This document shows positions 1 through 7,201 of a stretch of 12,292 bases of DNA, in pieces. The stretch covers positions 1 through 12,292 of the forward strand of contig CAMCYT010000064.1 in NCBI GenBank assembly GCA_945885485.1. The letters are read 5' to 3'. The DNA comes from Prosthecobacter debontii (lineage in GTDB: Bacteria; Verrucomicrobiota; Verrucomicrobiia; Verrucomicrobiales; Akkermansiaceae). Position 1 is the first letter of the stretch, and each line of letters opens with the position of its first letter. A program made the translations under genes and the position numbers. A model generated the notes under the pieces. That model saw only the letters and a program-made list of their open reading frames with translations, was not told the DNA's origin and ran no database searches.

Positions 1-563
1 TCGAGGTCGCAGATGACCTGTTGAAAAAATACGGCAGCCTGCAGGAACTCGGTCGTTTGCCCATTTCCGAATACATGAACAACAAAGGCATCGGCCTAGC
101 AAAAGCCTGCAAGCTCGCCGCCGCATTCGAGCTTGGAACTCGCCTCTCCAAAGAACGCCTGCCCAGCATTCCACTCGATGCGCCGCAGCTCATTTTCGAC
201 CATTTCGCGCATCAGTTGAATAATTTACCTCATGAAACCGCTTTAGTGGTCACTTTGGACACACGCTTATGCCATACTTCGACCATCACTATCTCTGCCG
301 GAACTGTGAATGAAACCAACGCGCATCCCCGGGAAATCCTACGCCCAGTTATCACCCGCAACGCCTACGCGTTCATCCTCATCCACAATCACCCGTCCGG
401 CGACCCCTCTCCCAGCAAAGCGGACTTCCGCATCACCGAAAACCTAGTCAAAGCCGCGGAAATCATGCAGATTCGTTTTATCGACCATGTCATCATCGGT
501 CGGCCCTCCGTGGGACGAGATCCATATTTTTCCTTTCGTTCTGCTGGAACAATACCATCTTAA
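1..563 (+). CDS. radC: RadC family JAB/MPN+ domain protein (5' end missing)
   Basis: The frame is open from base 3 to the left edge, reading EVADDLLKKYGSLQEL before a TTG at 21, so the gene starts upstream and TTG at 21 is not its true start. About 186 C-terminal residues are present. A helix-hairpin-helix segment (NKGIGLAKACKLAAAFEL) is followed by the JAMM/MPN+ domain. That domain shows the GTVNETNAHPREIL segment with the conserved Glu, then HNHPSGDPSPSKAD, which is the HxH...D metal site, and then DHVIIG near the end. The C-terminus (YFSFR) matches the usual RadC end. RadC was named as a DNA repair protein, but the founding E. coli mutation was later traced to recG, so its cellular role remains unsettled. 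A metal-dependent hydrolase fold is clear. The stop lies 9 bases before the AsmA-like gene, so the two may be co-transcribed. Confidence 0.95.
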   Translation, partial: EVADDLLKKYGSLQELGRLPISEYMNNKGIGLAKACKLAAAFELGTRLSKERLPSIPLDAPQLIFDHFAHQLNNLPHETALVVTLDTRLCHTSTITISAGTVNETNAHPREILRPVITRNAYAFILIHNHPSGDPSPSKADFRITENLVKAAEIMQIRFIDHVIIGRPSVGRDPYFSFRSAGTIPS

Positions 564-572
564 CTTCGTTCT

Positions 573-3047
573 ATGTTTCGCCTTAAATTCATCCGCAATC
601 TCAGAACCGCTGTCTGGCTGTTCTTTTTCGCGCTGATTCCCCTCACACTTTTGGGATTGTATTGGGCGAACAAAACCGGACTTCCCAGCACATGGCGTAC
701 AGCGATCGAACAGGAAATTTCGAAACGCGGAATCTATGTTGAAATCGGCTCACTCAGCTACATTCCGCTCAAAGGATTCGTCGCATCCAAAGTCCGCGTC
801 TTTGCTGAAGAAAAACGAATTAACGAAATTTCAAAACTCGAACGCGTCCAGCTCGTTCTCGATTACGCAAGCATCGCTAACGGTAATTTCCGACTGAGAA
901 AAATCGAACTCCGTAATGCAGAACTTACCATCGCGGTCGATCCAAATGAACCAGCTGGCGATGCGTTAAAATTCACAAAAATTTTCGGCACGGTCTTAAT
1001 CCCAAATGAGAAGTTCATTGAAATACGAAACACCCGTGGAAATATCGGAGGAATCGATGTAACAATGAACGCTAGGCTTCAGACGAAAAATCAAAGCAAA
1101 GGGCGTAAGAATGATTTTAAGAACGATGGAAAACGTCGTGAGATGATTGCAGTTATTCTCAAAGAATTAGATCATTGGAAATTCAATCCCGAATCCGCAC
1201 CTAAAATACAGGTCGACTTAGAAGGTCACATTTCCAAGAAAGAAACCCTCAAGGGTCAGTTTTATATTCAGGCAGCTTCGGCTGAAAAGAATGATTTCGA
1301 ACTCAGTAATATCACCGGCACCGGTAATCTCGCGCTAAACTTGATTACAATTACCGAATTATCAGCAGAAGATTCTCGCGGTAAGATCACGGGTAATGCC
1401 GATTATCTCATTACCAACGAGGACGGAAGATTTAGCCTCGAATCATCCGTCGATATCACTCGTTTGCTCGATGCATGGTTTTCCACTCCCTTTCAAATTA
1501 ATGTTCTCAATGGCGGAAGCCAGAAGCTCTCATTGAATGGCGATTTTAATCTATCAAACCCTACCAAGCCTGACGTTAACCTGACAGGAAAGGCAGTATG
1601 TGAATCCATCATGTTTCGAGGTATTTCCTTCGACTCTCTTGAAACTTGGTTTTCCTTCCAGAAGGGAAAACTTTTTTTACGAGATATCAAACTCACCCGC
1701 CCGGATGGTCAAGCAGTTGGTAAAGCACTCAAAGAAGGCAACTTGGTCCGCATCCAACTGAATTCGACATTACCCGTCAGCCTCTACAAACCATTTTTCA
1801 AAGGCCAACCGCTTGAGATGATCATTGGTGATTTCAAAGAAAACCCAAAGGCGATGTGTGAGTTATCTATCGAGGGATCGTTCGATACGAAGAACAGGTT
1901 TGCGTGGGCATATACCGGTAGCGGAAAACTCACGAACGTAGCTTACCGCGGCATTCCATTTCATTCCGCCGCCTGCTCGTTTAAATTAAACACACACGAA
2001 TTTGATTTCTTCGATGGTAAGGTGGATTTCGATTACACAAATTACGAGTTACGAAAAAGGTATGAAGGTCCGACATCTGGCAAAGCTTCGATTCAACGAA
2101 TCCGTTATGATAGCAAGTCCAAGTTGGTCGGCATCGAAAAAATTTCCGGGGTATTTTGGGCTGCGCCGCTGGTTCGAATGTTCGCGCCAAAAATAGCCGA
2201 CAACATTGAATCCTATCGCTTCCATCGTCCGCATACGATCAGTGGATCAGGGCAAGTAGATGTAACGCCCCAGGGGCGCACCGATCTGACCGTGAAGTTT
2301 AGCACAGAGAATAAAGCGGATTATACATTTCTTGGCAAAGACCTCACTCTCACGAAGCCATCGGCGACGGTACATGTTCGAAATAATGAAGTAGATGTTA
2401 CCAATTTATCCTCGGAAGTCGTAGGAGGAAAAATTCAAGGGAAGTTTTCAAATCAATCAGGATCAAAATTATCCGGTGAACTTAGTTGGACTAAACTCGA
2501 TGTTCTAGAACTATCGAACGTTTATTCCCTCAAAATGAAGACCGGAGGTAATCTCACTGGACGCATCGCATTCACTATTACTGGTGGTGATATTTCCACG
2601 ATGAACGGCGAGGGATTGATCGCCATGGAAGACGGTGAACTTTTCTCTGTTCCAATCTTTGGACCGCTGTCAACCGTGGCTTCAAAAGTTGTTAACGATA
2701 AGCGACTGGGTCACGAAAGAGCCAAAGATGCATTTTGTAATTTCACGATCCAGAAAGGCATCGCGCAGATACGAGATTTCGAAACATCCACCACTTCTGT
2801 GAGATTCACGGGTGATGGCAGTATCGATCTTTCAGCACAAACAATTAATTTTACGATGCGACTCAATGCTCGTGGATTACTCCGCTTGGCGACTATACCG
2901 TTGATGCCATTTTATGGGCTATTCCAATTCAGAGGAACTGGTCCTCTGAAAGAACCTGTGTGGGAAAATGTGCATTTCAGTTCTCCACCGGATAAAGAAA
3001 ATGCGATTTTGTTAAGTCCGCCGAAAGCAAAAGCCGTCCGTGAATAA
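573..3047 (+). CDS. Large AsmA-like envelope protein
   Basis: This 824-residue protein starts at an ATG 9 bases after the radC stop, with no Shine-Dalgarno sequence. Residues about 13-31 form one hydrophobic segment (AVWLFFFALIPLTLLGLYW) after a basic N-terminus, which suggests an inner-membrane anchor with the rest in the periplasm. The body is a long run of alternating beta-strand-like segments with repeated 'GxGxL...LSG' turns. From about residue 640 onward it matches the AsmA-like C-terminal region, for example LTGRIAFTITGG and MNGEGLIAMEDGELFSVP near 677, followed by a VPIFGPLS-type segment. AsmA, TamB and YhdP relatives form long beta-groove proteins implicated in phospholipid or outer-membrane homeostasis. 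That role is inferred here. GC is visibly lower than in the downstream genes. The stop is 4 bases from the stop of the convergent hydrolase gene, with no terminator between them. Confidence 0.8.
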   Translation: MFRLKFIRNLRTAVWLFFFALIPLTLLGLYWANKTGLPSTWRTAIEQEISKRGIYVEIGSLSYIPLKGFVASKVRVFAEEKRINEISKLERVQLVLDYASIANGNFRLRKIELRNAELTIAVDPNEPAGDALKFTKIFGTVLIPNEKFIEIRNTRGNIGGIDVTMNARLQTKNQSKGRKNDFKNDGKRREMIAVILKELDHWKFNPESAPKIQVDLEGHISKKETLKGQFYIQAASAEKNDFELSNITGTGNLALNLITITELSAEDSRGKITGNADYLITNEDGRFSLESSVDITRLLDAWFSTPFQINVLNGGSQKLSLNGDFNLSNPTKPDVNLTGKAVCESIMFRGISFDSLETWFSFQKGKLFLRDIKLTRPDGQAVGKALKEGNLVRIQLNSTLPVSLYKPFFKGQPLEMIIGDFKENPKAMCELSIEGSFDTKNRFAWAYTGSGKLTNVAYRGIPFHSAACSFKLNTHEFDFFDGKVDFDYTNYELRKRYEGPTSGKASIQRIRYDSKSKLVGIEKISGVFWAAPLVRMFAPKIADNIESYRFHRPHTISGSGQVDVTPQGRTDLTVKFSTENKADYTFLGKDLTLTKPSATVHVRNNEVDVTNLSSEVVGGKIQGKFSNQSGSKLSGELSWTKLDVLELSNVYSLKMKTGGNLTGRIAFTITGGDISTMNGEGLIAMEDGELFSVPIFGPLSTVASKVVNDKRLGHERAKDAFCNFTIQKGIAQIRDFETSTTSVRFTGDGSIDLSAQTINFTMRLNARGLLRLATIPLMPFYGLFQFRGTGPLKEPVWENVHFSSPPDKENAILLSPPKAKAVRE

Positions 3048-3051
3048 TTGC

Positions 3052-3654
3052 TCAACGAAGATAGCTGTTAGTCAATTTTTCATGTCCAATCGTCGTCTCA
3101 GGCCCATGTCCCGATAGCACTCGCGTATCATCAGGTAGAATCAACAGCTTATCTTTAATTCCAGATATCAACTGATCGAAATCCCCTCCCGGCAAATCGC
3201 ATCTGCCGATTGAACCCGCAAACAACGCATCACCCACAAACACCACGCCCGCATCACGCAGATGAAAAGTGATGCTGTCAGGAGAATGCCCCGGCACATG
3301 GCATACTTGGGTCGGCACATGAAAATATTCGCTTTTGCCCTCTGGAATCAATTCATCCACTTGATAAGGGTCAACCTCAGGCATCCCCCAACTCGCGCCA
3401 TAGGTTTCCAAAGTAAGATCTTTCGAGTAATTCGCCCAGCCGAACACTTTCACTCCACGCCTCTGTAACTCAGCCACATCCTCTACATGATCGTAGTGCT
3501 GATGCGTCAAATACAAGGCATCAATCCTCACCCCTTTCTTTACCAACCATTCACAAACCCCATCCGGCGCATCCACCAGATAGTTTCCATTCACGGACTC
3601 TACCAAATAACCATTTGTCTGCACCATGCCGCCGGTGTATGTGGAAATTTTCAT
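3052..3654 (-). CDS. Metallo-beta-lactamase fold hydrolase, glyoxalase II-like
   Basis: A 200-residue soluble MBL-fold enzyme. The metal ligands are all visible, numbered from the ATG at 3654: the HQHYDH motif (H51, H53, D55, H56), H123 in PGHSPDS, D142 in VGDALFAGSIG and H183 in LSGHGP. The arrangement and length fit the YcbL/glyoxalase II-like group, whose members hydrolyse thioesters such as S-lactoylglutathione. The C-terminal helical glutathione-binding domain of full glyoxalase II is absent, so the substrate is open. Starts are also possible at TTG 3672 and ATG 3669. I prefer 3654 because GGAG lies 9 bases upstream (3664-3667 on this strand), the only clear Shine-Dalgarno sequence in the window. 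The gene is divergent from the methyltransferase with 71 bases between starts, and convergent with the AsmA-like gene. Confidence 0.9.
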   Translation of the reverse strand: MKISTYTGGMVQTNGYLVESVNGNYLVDAPDGVCEWLVKKGVRIDALYLTHQHYDHVEDVAELQRRGVKVFGWANYSKDLTLETYGASWGMPEVDPYQVDELIPEGKSEYFHVPTQVCHVPGHSPDSITFHLRDAGVVFVGDALFAGSIGRCDLPGGDFDQLISGIKDKLLILPDDTRVLSGHGPETTIGHEKLTNSYLR

Positions 3655-3725
3655 ATACCGATTCTCCATCAAATCGATGGTTATTGCAAACTGTGACTTG
3701 TTCCAATTTCATCCAGTCTCCCACC
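3655..3725. promoter_or_regulatory. Divergent intergenic region with putative promoters and a small dyad
   Basis: These 71 bases separate the hydrolase (leftward) from the methyltransferase operon (rightward), so both promoters must lie here or inside the opposite gene. Rightward, TTGCAA (3684-3689) is followed 17 bases later by TTTCAT (3707-3712). Leftward, TTGGAA and TAACCA are 17 bases apart, and the two pairs overlap. A perfect 5-bp inverted repeat CCATC-aaatc-GATGG lies at 3666-3680. It overlaps the hydrolase Shine-Dalgarno sequence and could be an operator or a translation-control hairpin. The promoter assignments are by eye only. Confidence 0.3.
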
Positions 3726-4352
3726 ATGCGCAAACTCACTCCTGAACTCCTCGACAACCTCCCGCACGACGACCCAGGCGCGCGTCGCTCTCGCAACGAT
3801 CTTCTGCGCATCAATCGCTTCATGGGAAACGAAGCATGGATTATGCGTCATTTCGATCCCAAAACTTCATCGATCAGCGAACTCGGCGCTGGAGATGGTG
3901 CCCTGCTTTCTAAAATCCATGCAAAGCATCCCGAGCTTGCGATCCATGCTTACGATCTCGCACCAAAACCGCTCGGACTGTCAGAATCGATTCAATGGCA
4001 TCAGGGCGACTTCCTCAAAGCGCCTCTCGCACAAACAGGTGGAACTTTGATCGCCAATCTCATTCTGCATCATTTCACCGATGCACAACTGACCTCCCTT
4101 GGGGAGAAATTTAAAGATTTCGATCGAGTCATCATCAATGAACCCTTACGCGCCTGCATCCCTGCATTTCTAGCAAAACTCGCCACTCCATTTGTTCATG
4201 CTATCACTCGCCACGATATGCGGGTGAGTATCGAAGCTGGATTTGTAAGTGACGAAATCCCAAAACTGCTAGCTTTTGAAAAACATGGATTTCATTTTCA
4301 AGAAACTTACACATGGCGCGGCTCTCAACGCGTGCTAGCTTGTCGCGCTTGA
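3726..4352 (+). CDS. Class I SAM-dependent methyltransferase of the type III PKS operon
   Basis: The 208-residue protein has a Rossmann-type SAM-binding core. Motif I is SELGAGDGALL (glycine-rich loop at about 51-61). The acidic end of strand 2 is AYDLAP with D77, followed by GDFL (G94-D95) and a motif-IV-like NLILHHF at 111-117. No membrane segment is seen. An open frame extends upstream to 3615, but that extension overlaps the divergent hydrolase gene. The ATG at 3726 (MRKLTPELL) gives a normal N-terminus. No Shine-Dalgarno sequence precedes it. It is the first gene of an operon with an FAD oxidoreductase, a type III polyketide synthase and a DUF2071 protein, so its likely substrate is a hydroxyl or ring carbon of the polyketide product. 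The substrate is an inference from position. Confidence 0.85.
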   Translation: MRKLTPELLDNLPHDDPGARRSRNDLLRINRFMGNEAWIMRHFDPKTSSISELGAGDGALLSKIHAKHPELAIHAYDLAPKPLGLSESIQWHQGDFLKAPLAQTGGTLIANLILHHFTDAQLTSLGEKFKDFDRVIINEPLRACIPAFLAKLATPFVHAITRHDMRVSIEAGFVSDEIPKLLAFEKHGFHFQETYTWRGSQRVLACRA

Positions 4353-5350
4353 ATCGAACTATCACCATCATCGGCGGCGGACTGACGGGGCTTTCCCTAG
4401 CGATTGCCCTGCGTAAACACAGAATCCACGTGCAACTGCACGAAGCAGGAAGCTATCCGCGTCATCGCGTATGTGGTGAATTTATCTCAGGCGTTTCGCG
4501 CGAAACTCTGGAGAATCTCGGCATCAGCGCCGCCCTTTCAGACGTGTTAACTCACCAAAGCGTCTGCTGGTTTTCAGGCGATCAGAAACTCCGCCAGACC
4601 AAACTTCAAACACCCGCTTTGGCGATTTCACGATTTCTCCTTGATCAACGCCTCTACGATATAGCGATCGCTAACGGCGCGGTCATCCGTACCCAATTCC
4701 GTCATGCCACTGAAGTCGGTGCACCTGGCACGGTTCGAGCCAGTGGCCGCATTCCCAGCCCGGGCTCATGGATAGGACTCAAAGCACACATCAAAGGCCT
4801 GATGCCATCCGCCAATCTGGAAATGCACAGCGGGCCCATCGGTTACCTCGGCATCACGCAAGTGGAAGAGGGTTGGTACAATGCCTGCGGACTTTTCCGT
4901 ATCGATCGATCCATCAAATCCAAGCAAGAAGAACTACTTCCCGCCTATTTGAGGAAAAATGGAAATCATCTTCTCGCCGATCAATTGCAGTTCGCGAAAT
5001 GGCGTGACGATTCGTTTTCTGCGGTCGCAGGATTCACGCTCGGCAATCAACCTTCTACTCAGGGAATGATGTGCTTGGGCGACTCACATGCGATCATTCC
5101 ACCGTTCACAGGAAACGGCATGACCATGGCATTCGAGTCAGCAGAAATCGCCCTGCCGCATTTGATCGATTATGCAGCAGATCAGATTTCATGGGAGCAA
5201 GCTTGTTCACTAACAGATAAACATCTTCATAAACATTTCCGCAAACGCCTCACCGCCTCACGTTTCATCCATCCTCTGCTTTTTCAAAGTGCTTCACGTC
5301 ACCTCCTTAAGCACGCACCCATCAGCCCTATACTTAGTCTTCTTCGCTAA
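4313..5350 (+). CDS. FAD-dependent oxidoreductase of the type III PKS operon
   Basis: This 345-residue flavoprotein belongs to the geranylgeranyl reductase / UbiH-like group. The dinucleotide-binding motif ITIIGGGLTGLSLAIAL (GGGLTG at 21-26) is followed by an acidic residue at the end of the second strand (HEAG, E44). RHRVCGEFISG follows near 50-60, and the second FAD motif, CLGDSHAIIPPFTGNGM, lies around D257. The middle motif looks short and atypical: 'VRASGRIPS' then IGLKAH, instead of the usual A-D-G-x-x-S. The ATG at 4313 overlaps the methyltransferase by 40 bases. A TTG at 4349, overlapping the methyltransferase stop as TTGA, would start the protein right before the first beta strand and is an attractive alternative with translational coupling. 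The protein probably hydroxylates, dehydrogenates or reduces the polyketide product. Confidence 0.85.
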   Translation: MARLSTRASLSRLNRTITIIGGGLTGLSLAIALRKHRIHVQLHEAGSYPRHRVCGEFISGVSRETLENLGISAALSDVLTHQSVCWFSGDQKLRQTKLQTPALAISRFLLDQRLYDIAIANGAVIRTQFRHATEVGAPGTVRASGRIPSPGSWIGLKAHIKGLMPSANLEMHSGPIGYLGITQVEEGWYNACGLFRIDRSIKSKQEELLPAYLRKNGNHLLADQLQFAKWRDDSFSAVAGFTLGNQPSTQGMMCLGDSHAIIPPFTGNGMTMAFESAEIALPHLIDYAADQISWEQACSLTDKHLHKHFRKRLTASRFIHPLLFQSASRHLLKHAPISPILSLLR

Positions 5351-5357
5351 AACACCC

Positions 5358-6386
5358 ATGTATCTCAATAGCATTAGCACCGCTCAAGCGGCTCACCCAT
5401 TCACACAGTTAGAAACATGGGACACTCTTCAAAATCATCCTGAAATTGATCAACTCCAGCCGCGATCATTGGCGATTTTAGAAAAAATTCTCACCCATAC
5501 GAATTCTGGAATTCATACCCGCCAGTTCAGTTCTGCGGATTTAAAAACGGTTTTCACAAAAGACGCGCAAGCCCTAAATCAATCTTTTGAGCAACACGCG
5601 CCACAACTCGCTAGCCAAGCTCTGACAAAAGCAATTCTAAAAGCGGGACTTGAGCCCGAAGAAATCGATGCGTTGTTTCTCTGCACTTGCACCGGCTATC
5701 TTTGCCCCGGACCTTCGAGCTACGTAGCGGAAATCGTTGGGCTCCGATCTAACACCTACCTCGTGGATCTAGTCGGACTGGGTTGCGGAGCCGCTATTCC
5801 CACACTTCGAGCCGCGCACGGCTACCTCGCGGCAAACCCCACTCATCGGGTCGCCGTGATCGCCGTAGAAATTTCTTCTGCAGCCTTCTACATAGATAAC
5901 GATCCCGGAGTCCTGATCTCTCTATGCTTGTTTGGCGATGGCGCTGCGGCGACGATTTTAAGCGGACTACCCACCTCCGAAACCGATTTAAAATTTCATG
6001 ACTTCGATACCCATCACGTTCCCACAGAACGCGAAAAAATTCGCTTCACAAATTCCAAGGGAAAACTCAAAAACCAACTCCACCGCACCGTTCCTCGACT
6101 CGCGGCGCAAGCTGTCTCAACCCTCTATCAACGCAGAAAATTCGATCCCGAACAAATCCTCGCGCATTCCGGAGGTCGCGATGTAATCGAGGCGATTGAG
6201 GCCGTCATCCCGGCATACGAGCTCACCGAAACCCGCGAAATCCTCAGCCGACATGGCAACCTCTCAAGCCCATCGGTTTTGTTCGCTTTGGAGCAGCGCT
6301 TGAAAACGCATCCAGATACCCGTTCACTCTGGCTCACCGCGTTCGGAGCGGGATTCGCCGCACATTCCTGCCACCTTTCTCGATAA
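5358..6386 (+). CDS. Type III polyketide synthase (chalcone synthase-like)
   Basis: The 342-residue protein is a thiolase-fold homodimer-type synthase. It would condense malonyl-CoA units onto an acyl-CoA starter without a carrier protein. The full catalytic triad is visible: Cys143 in GLGCGAAIPTL, His270 in ILAHSGGRDV and Asn301 in RHGNLSSPSVLF. F177 in EISSAAFY aligns with the gatekeeper Phe of chalcone synthase. The LFGDGAAA segment follows at about 191-198, and the C-terminal loop is AFGAGFA instead of the plant GFGPG. It is shorter than plant enzymes (about 390 residues). An open frame reaches back to 5289, but that lies inside the preceding gene. The ATG at 5358, 7 bases after its stop, is chosen. 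The operon layout recalls the Streptomyces griseus srsABC phenolic-lipid genes, so an alkylresorcinol, alkylpyrone or similar product is likely. The starter unit cannot be read from sequence. Confidence 0.93.
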   Translation: MYLNSISTAQAAHPFTQLETWDTLQNHPEIDQLQPRSLAILEKILTHTNSGIHTRQFSSADLKTVFTKDAQALNQSFEQHAPQLASQALTKAILKAGLEPEEIDALFLCTCTGYLCPGPSSYVAEIVGLRSNTYLVDLVGLGCGAAIPTLRAAHGYLAANPTHRVAVIAVEISSAAFYIDNDPGVLISLCLFGDGAAATILSGLPTSETDLKFHDFDTHHVPTEREKIRFTNSKGKLKNQLHRTVPRLAAQAVSTLYQRRKFDPEQILAHSGGRDVIEAIEAVIPAYELTETREILSRHGNLSSPSVLFALEQRLKTHPDTRSLWLTAFGAGFAAHSCHLSR

Positions 6387-6394
6387 ACTCAACA

Positions 6395-7138
6395 ATGTCG
6401 CCAACCCCATCACAACGCCTCGCCCAACAGCAAAAGCCTGACGGTTTTCCCGTGATGAAACAACGCTGGGCCGAACTCGGATTTTTCCACTGGGCCGTCT
6501 CACCCGATCTCATCGCTCCACGTTTACCGAAAGGCCTGCATGTAGATACCTTCGATGGCAAAGCATGGTTAGGTGTCGTCCCCTTCCTCATGCAGCGGAT
6601 CCGCCCCATTGGCTTACCGCCCCTGCCTTGGCTTTCGTGGTTTCATGAACTCAATCTCCGCACCTACGTCTATGACGACGCCGGAAATCCCGGGGTTTGG
6701 TTTTTCTCCCTCGATTGCAATCAACCCCTTGCTGTTGAAATCGCGCGACGCATGTTTCATCTCCCTTACCAGCACGCGAAGATGCATTCGAACATTTCTA
6801 ACAGTTCTGTGGAATATTTCAGCCAAAGAAAAAACCATCCATCCTGCGAGGCGACATTCAAATACCCTCGCCCCGTCACACCTCAACCCGCCGTCTTCGG
6901 ATCACTCGAATGGTTTCTGGTCGAGCGCTACACGCTTTTTTCAACGGATCCCAAGGGCAAGATCTACGCAGGACGCGTTTACCACGATCCGTATGAAATC
7001 GAGCCCATGGAATATAGCGAATGTTCGACTCTGCCCTTTTCCCTGAATGGTTTACCGGAGCCAGAATCGTCACCCGACTCCATGATTTCCGCAAATCCCG
7101 TGGAAGTGGCAGTTTATCCCTTGAAATTACAGGGATAA
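6395..7138 (+). CDS. DUF2071 / YqjF-like protein
   Basis: The 247-residue soluble protein resembles the DUF2071 family (B. subtilis YqjF-like). Family features are the N-terminal QRWAELGFFHWAVSPDLIAP, then RLPKGLHVDTFDGKAWLGVVPF, then a proline-rich RPIGLPPLPWL segment. FHELNLRTYV and GVWFFSLDCNQPLAVEIAR follow, and FLVERYTLF comes near the C-terminal part. The family shares the fold of acetoacetate decarboxylase, but its reactions are largely unassigned. The ATG is 8 bases after the polyketide synthase stop, in the same direction and without a Shine-Dalgarno sequence, so it is almost certainly in the same transcript. A role in decarboxylating, cyclising or dehydrating the beta-keto product is plausible but inferred. 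The family identification is solid; the function is not. Confidence 0.8.
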   Translation: MSPTPSQRLAQQQKPDGFPVMKQRWAELGFFHWAVSPDLIAPRLPKGLHVDTFDGKAWLGVVPFLMQRIRPIGLPPLPWLSWFHELNLRTYVYDDAGNPGVWFFSLDCNQPLAVEIARRMFHLPYQHAKMHSNISNSSVEYFSQRKNHPSCEATFKYPRPVTPQPAVFGSLEWFLVERYTLFSTDPKGKIYAGRVYHDPYEIEPMEYSECSTLPFSLNGLPEPESSPDSMISANPVEVAVYPLKLQG

Positions 7139-7165
7139 AACTTTGATCGCAAAGCTTCGCATTCT

Positions 7166-7178
7166 GCACGAATCGTGC
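7166..7178. promoter_or_regulatory. Short dyad upstream of the glucosidase gene
   Basis: GCACGA-A-TCGTGC is a perfect 6-bp inverted repeat around one base, in the 63-base gap before the glucosidase ATG. It could be an operator half-site pair. It is too short for a terminator and has no T-run. No convincing promoter is seen beside it. The GTG at 7175, an alternative start for the glucosidase, falls inside it. Confidence 0.25.
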
Positions 7179-7201
7179 TACGCATCTTTCTTACCGCTTT
7201 C

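Noticed and set aside
3615..3725. Upstream extension of the methyltransferase to an ATG at 3615
   Set aside because: It overlaps the start of the divergent hydrolase gene and adds residues with no methyltransferase character.
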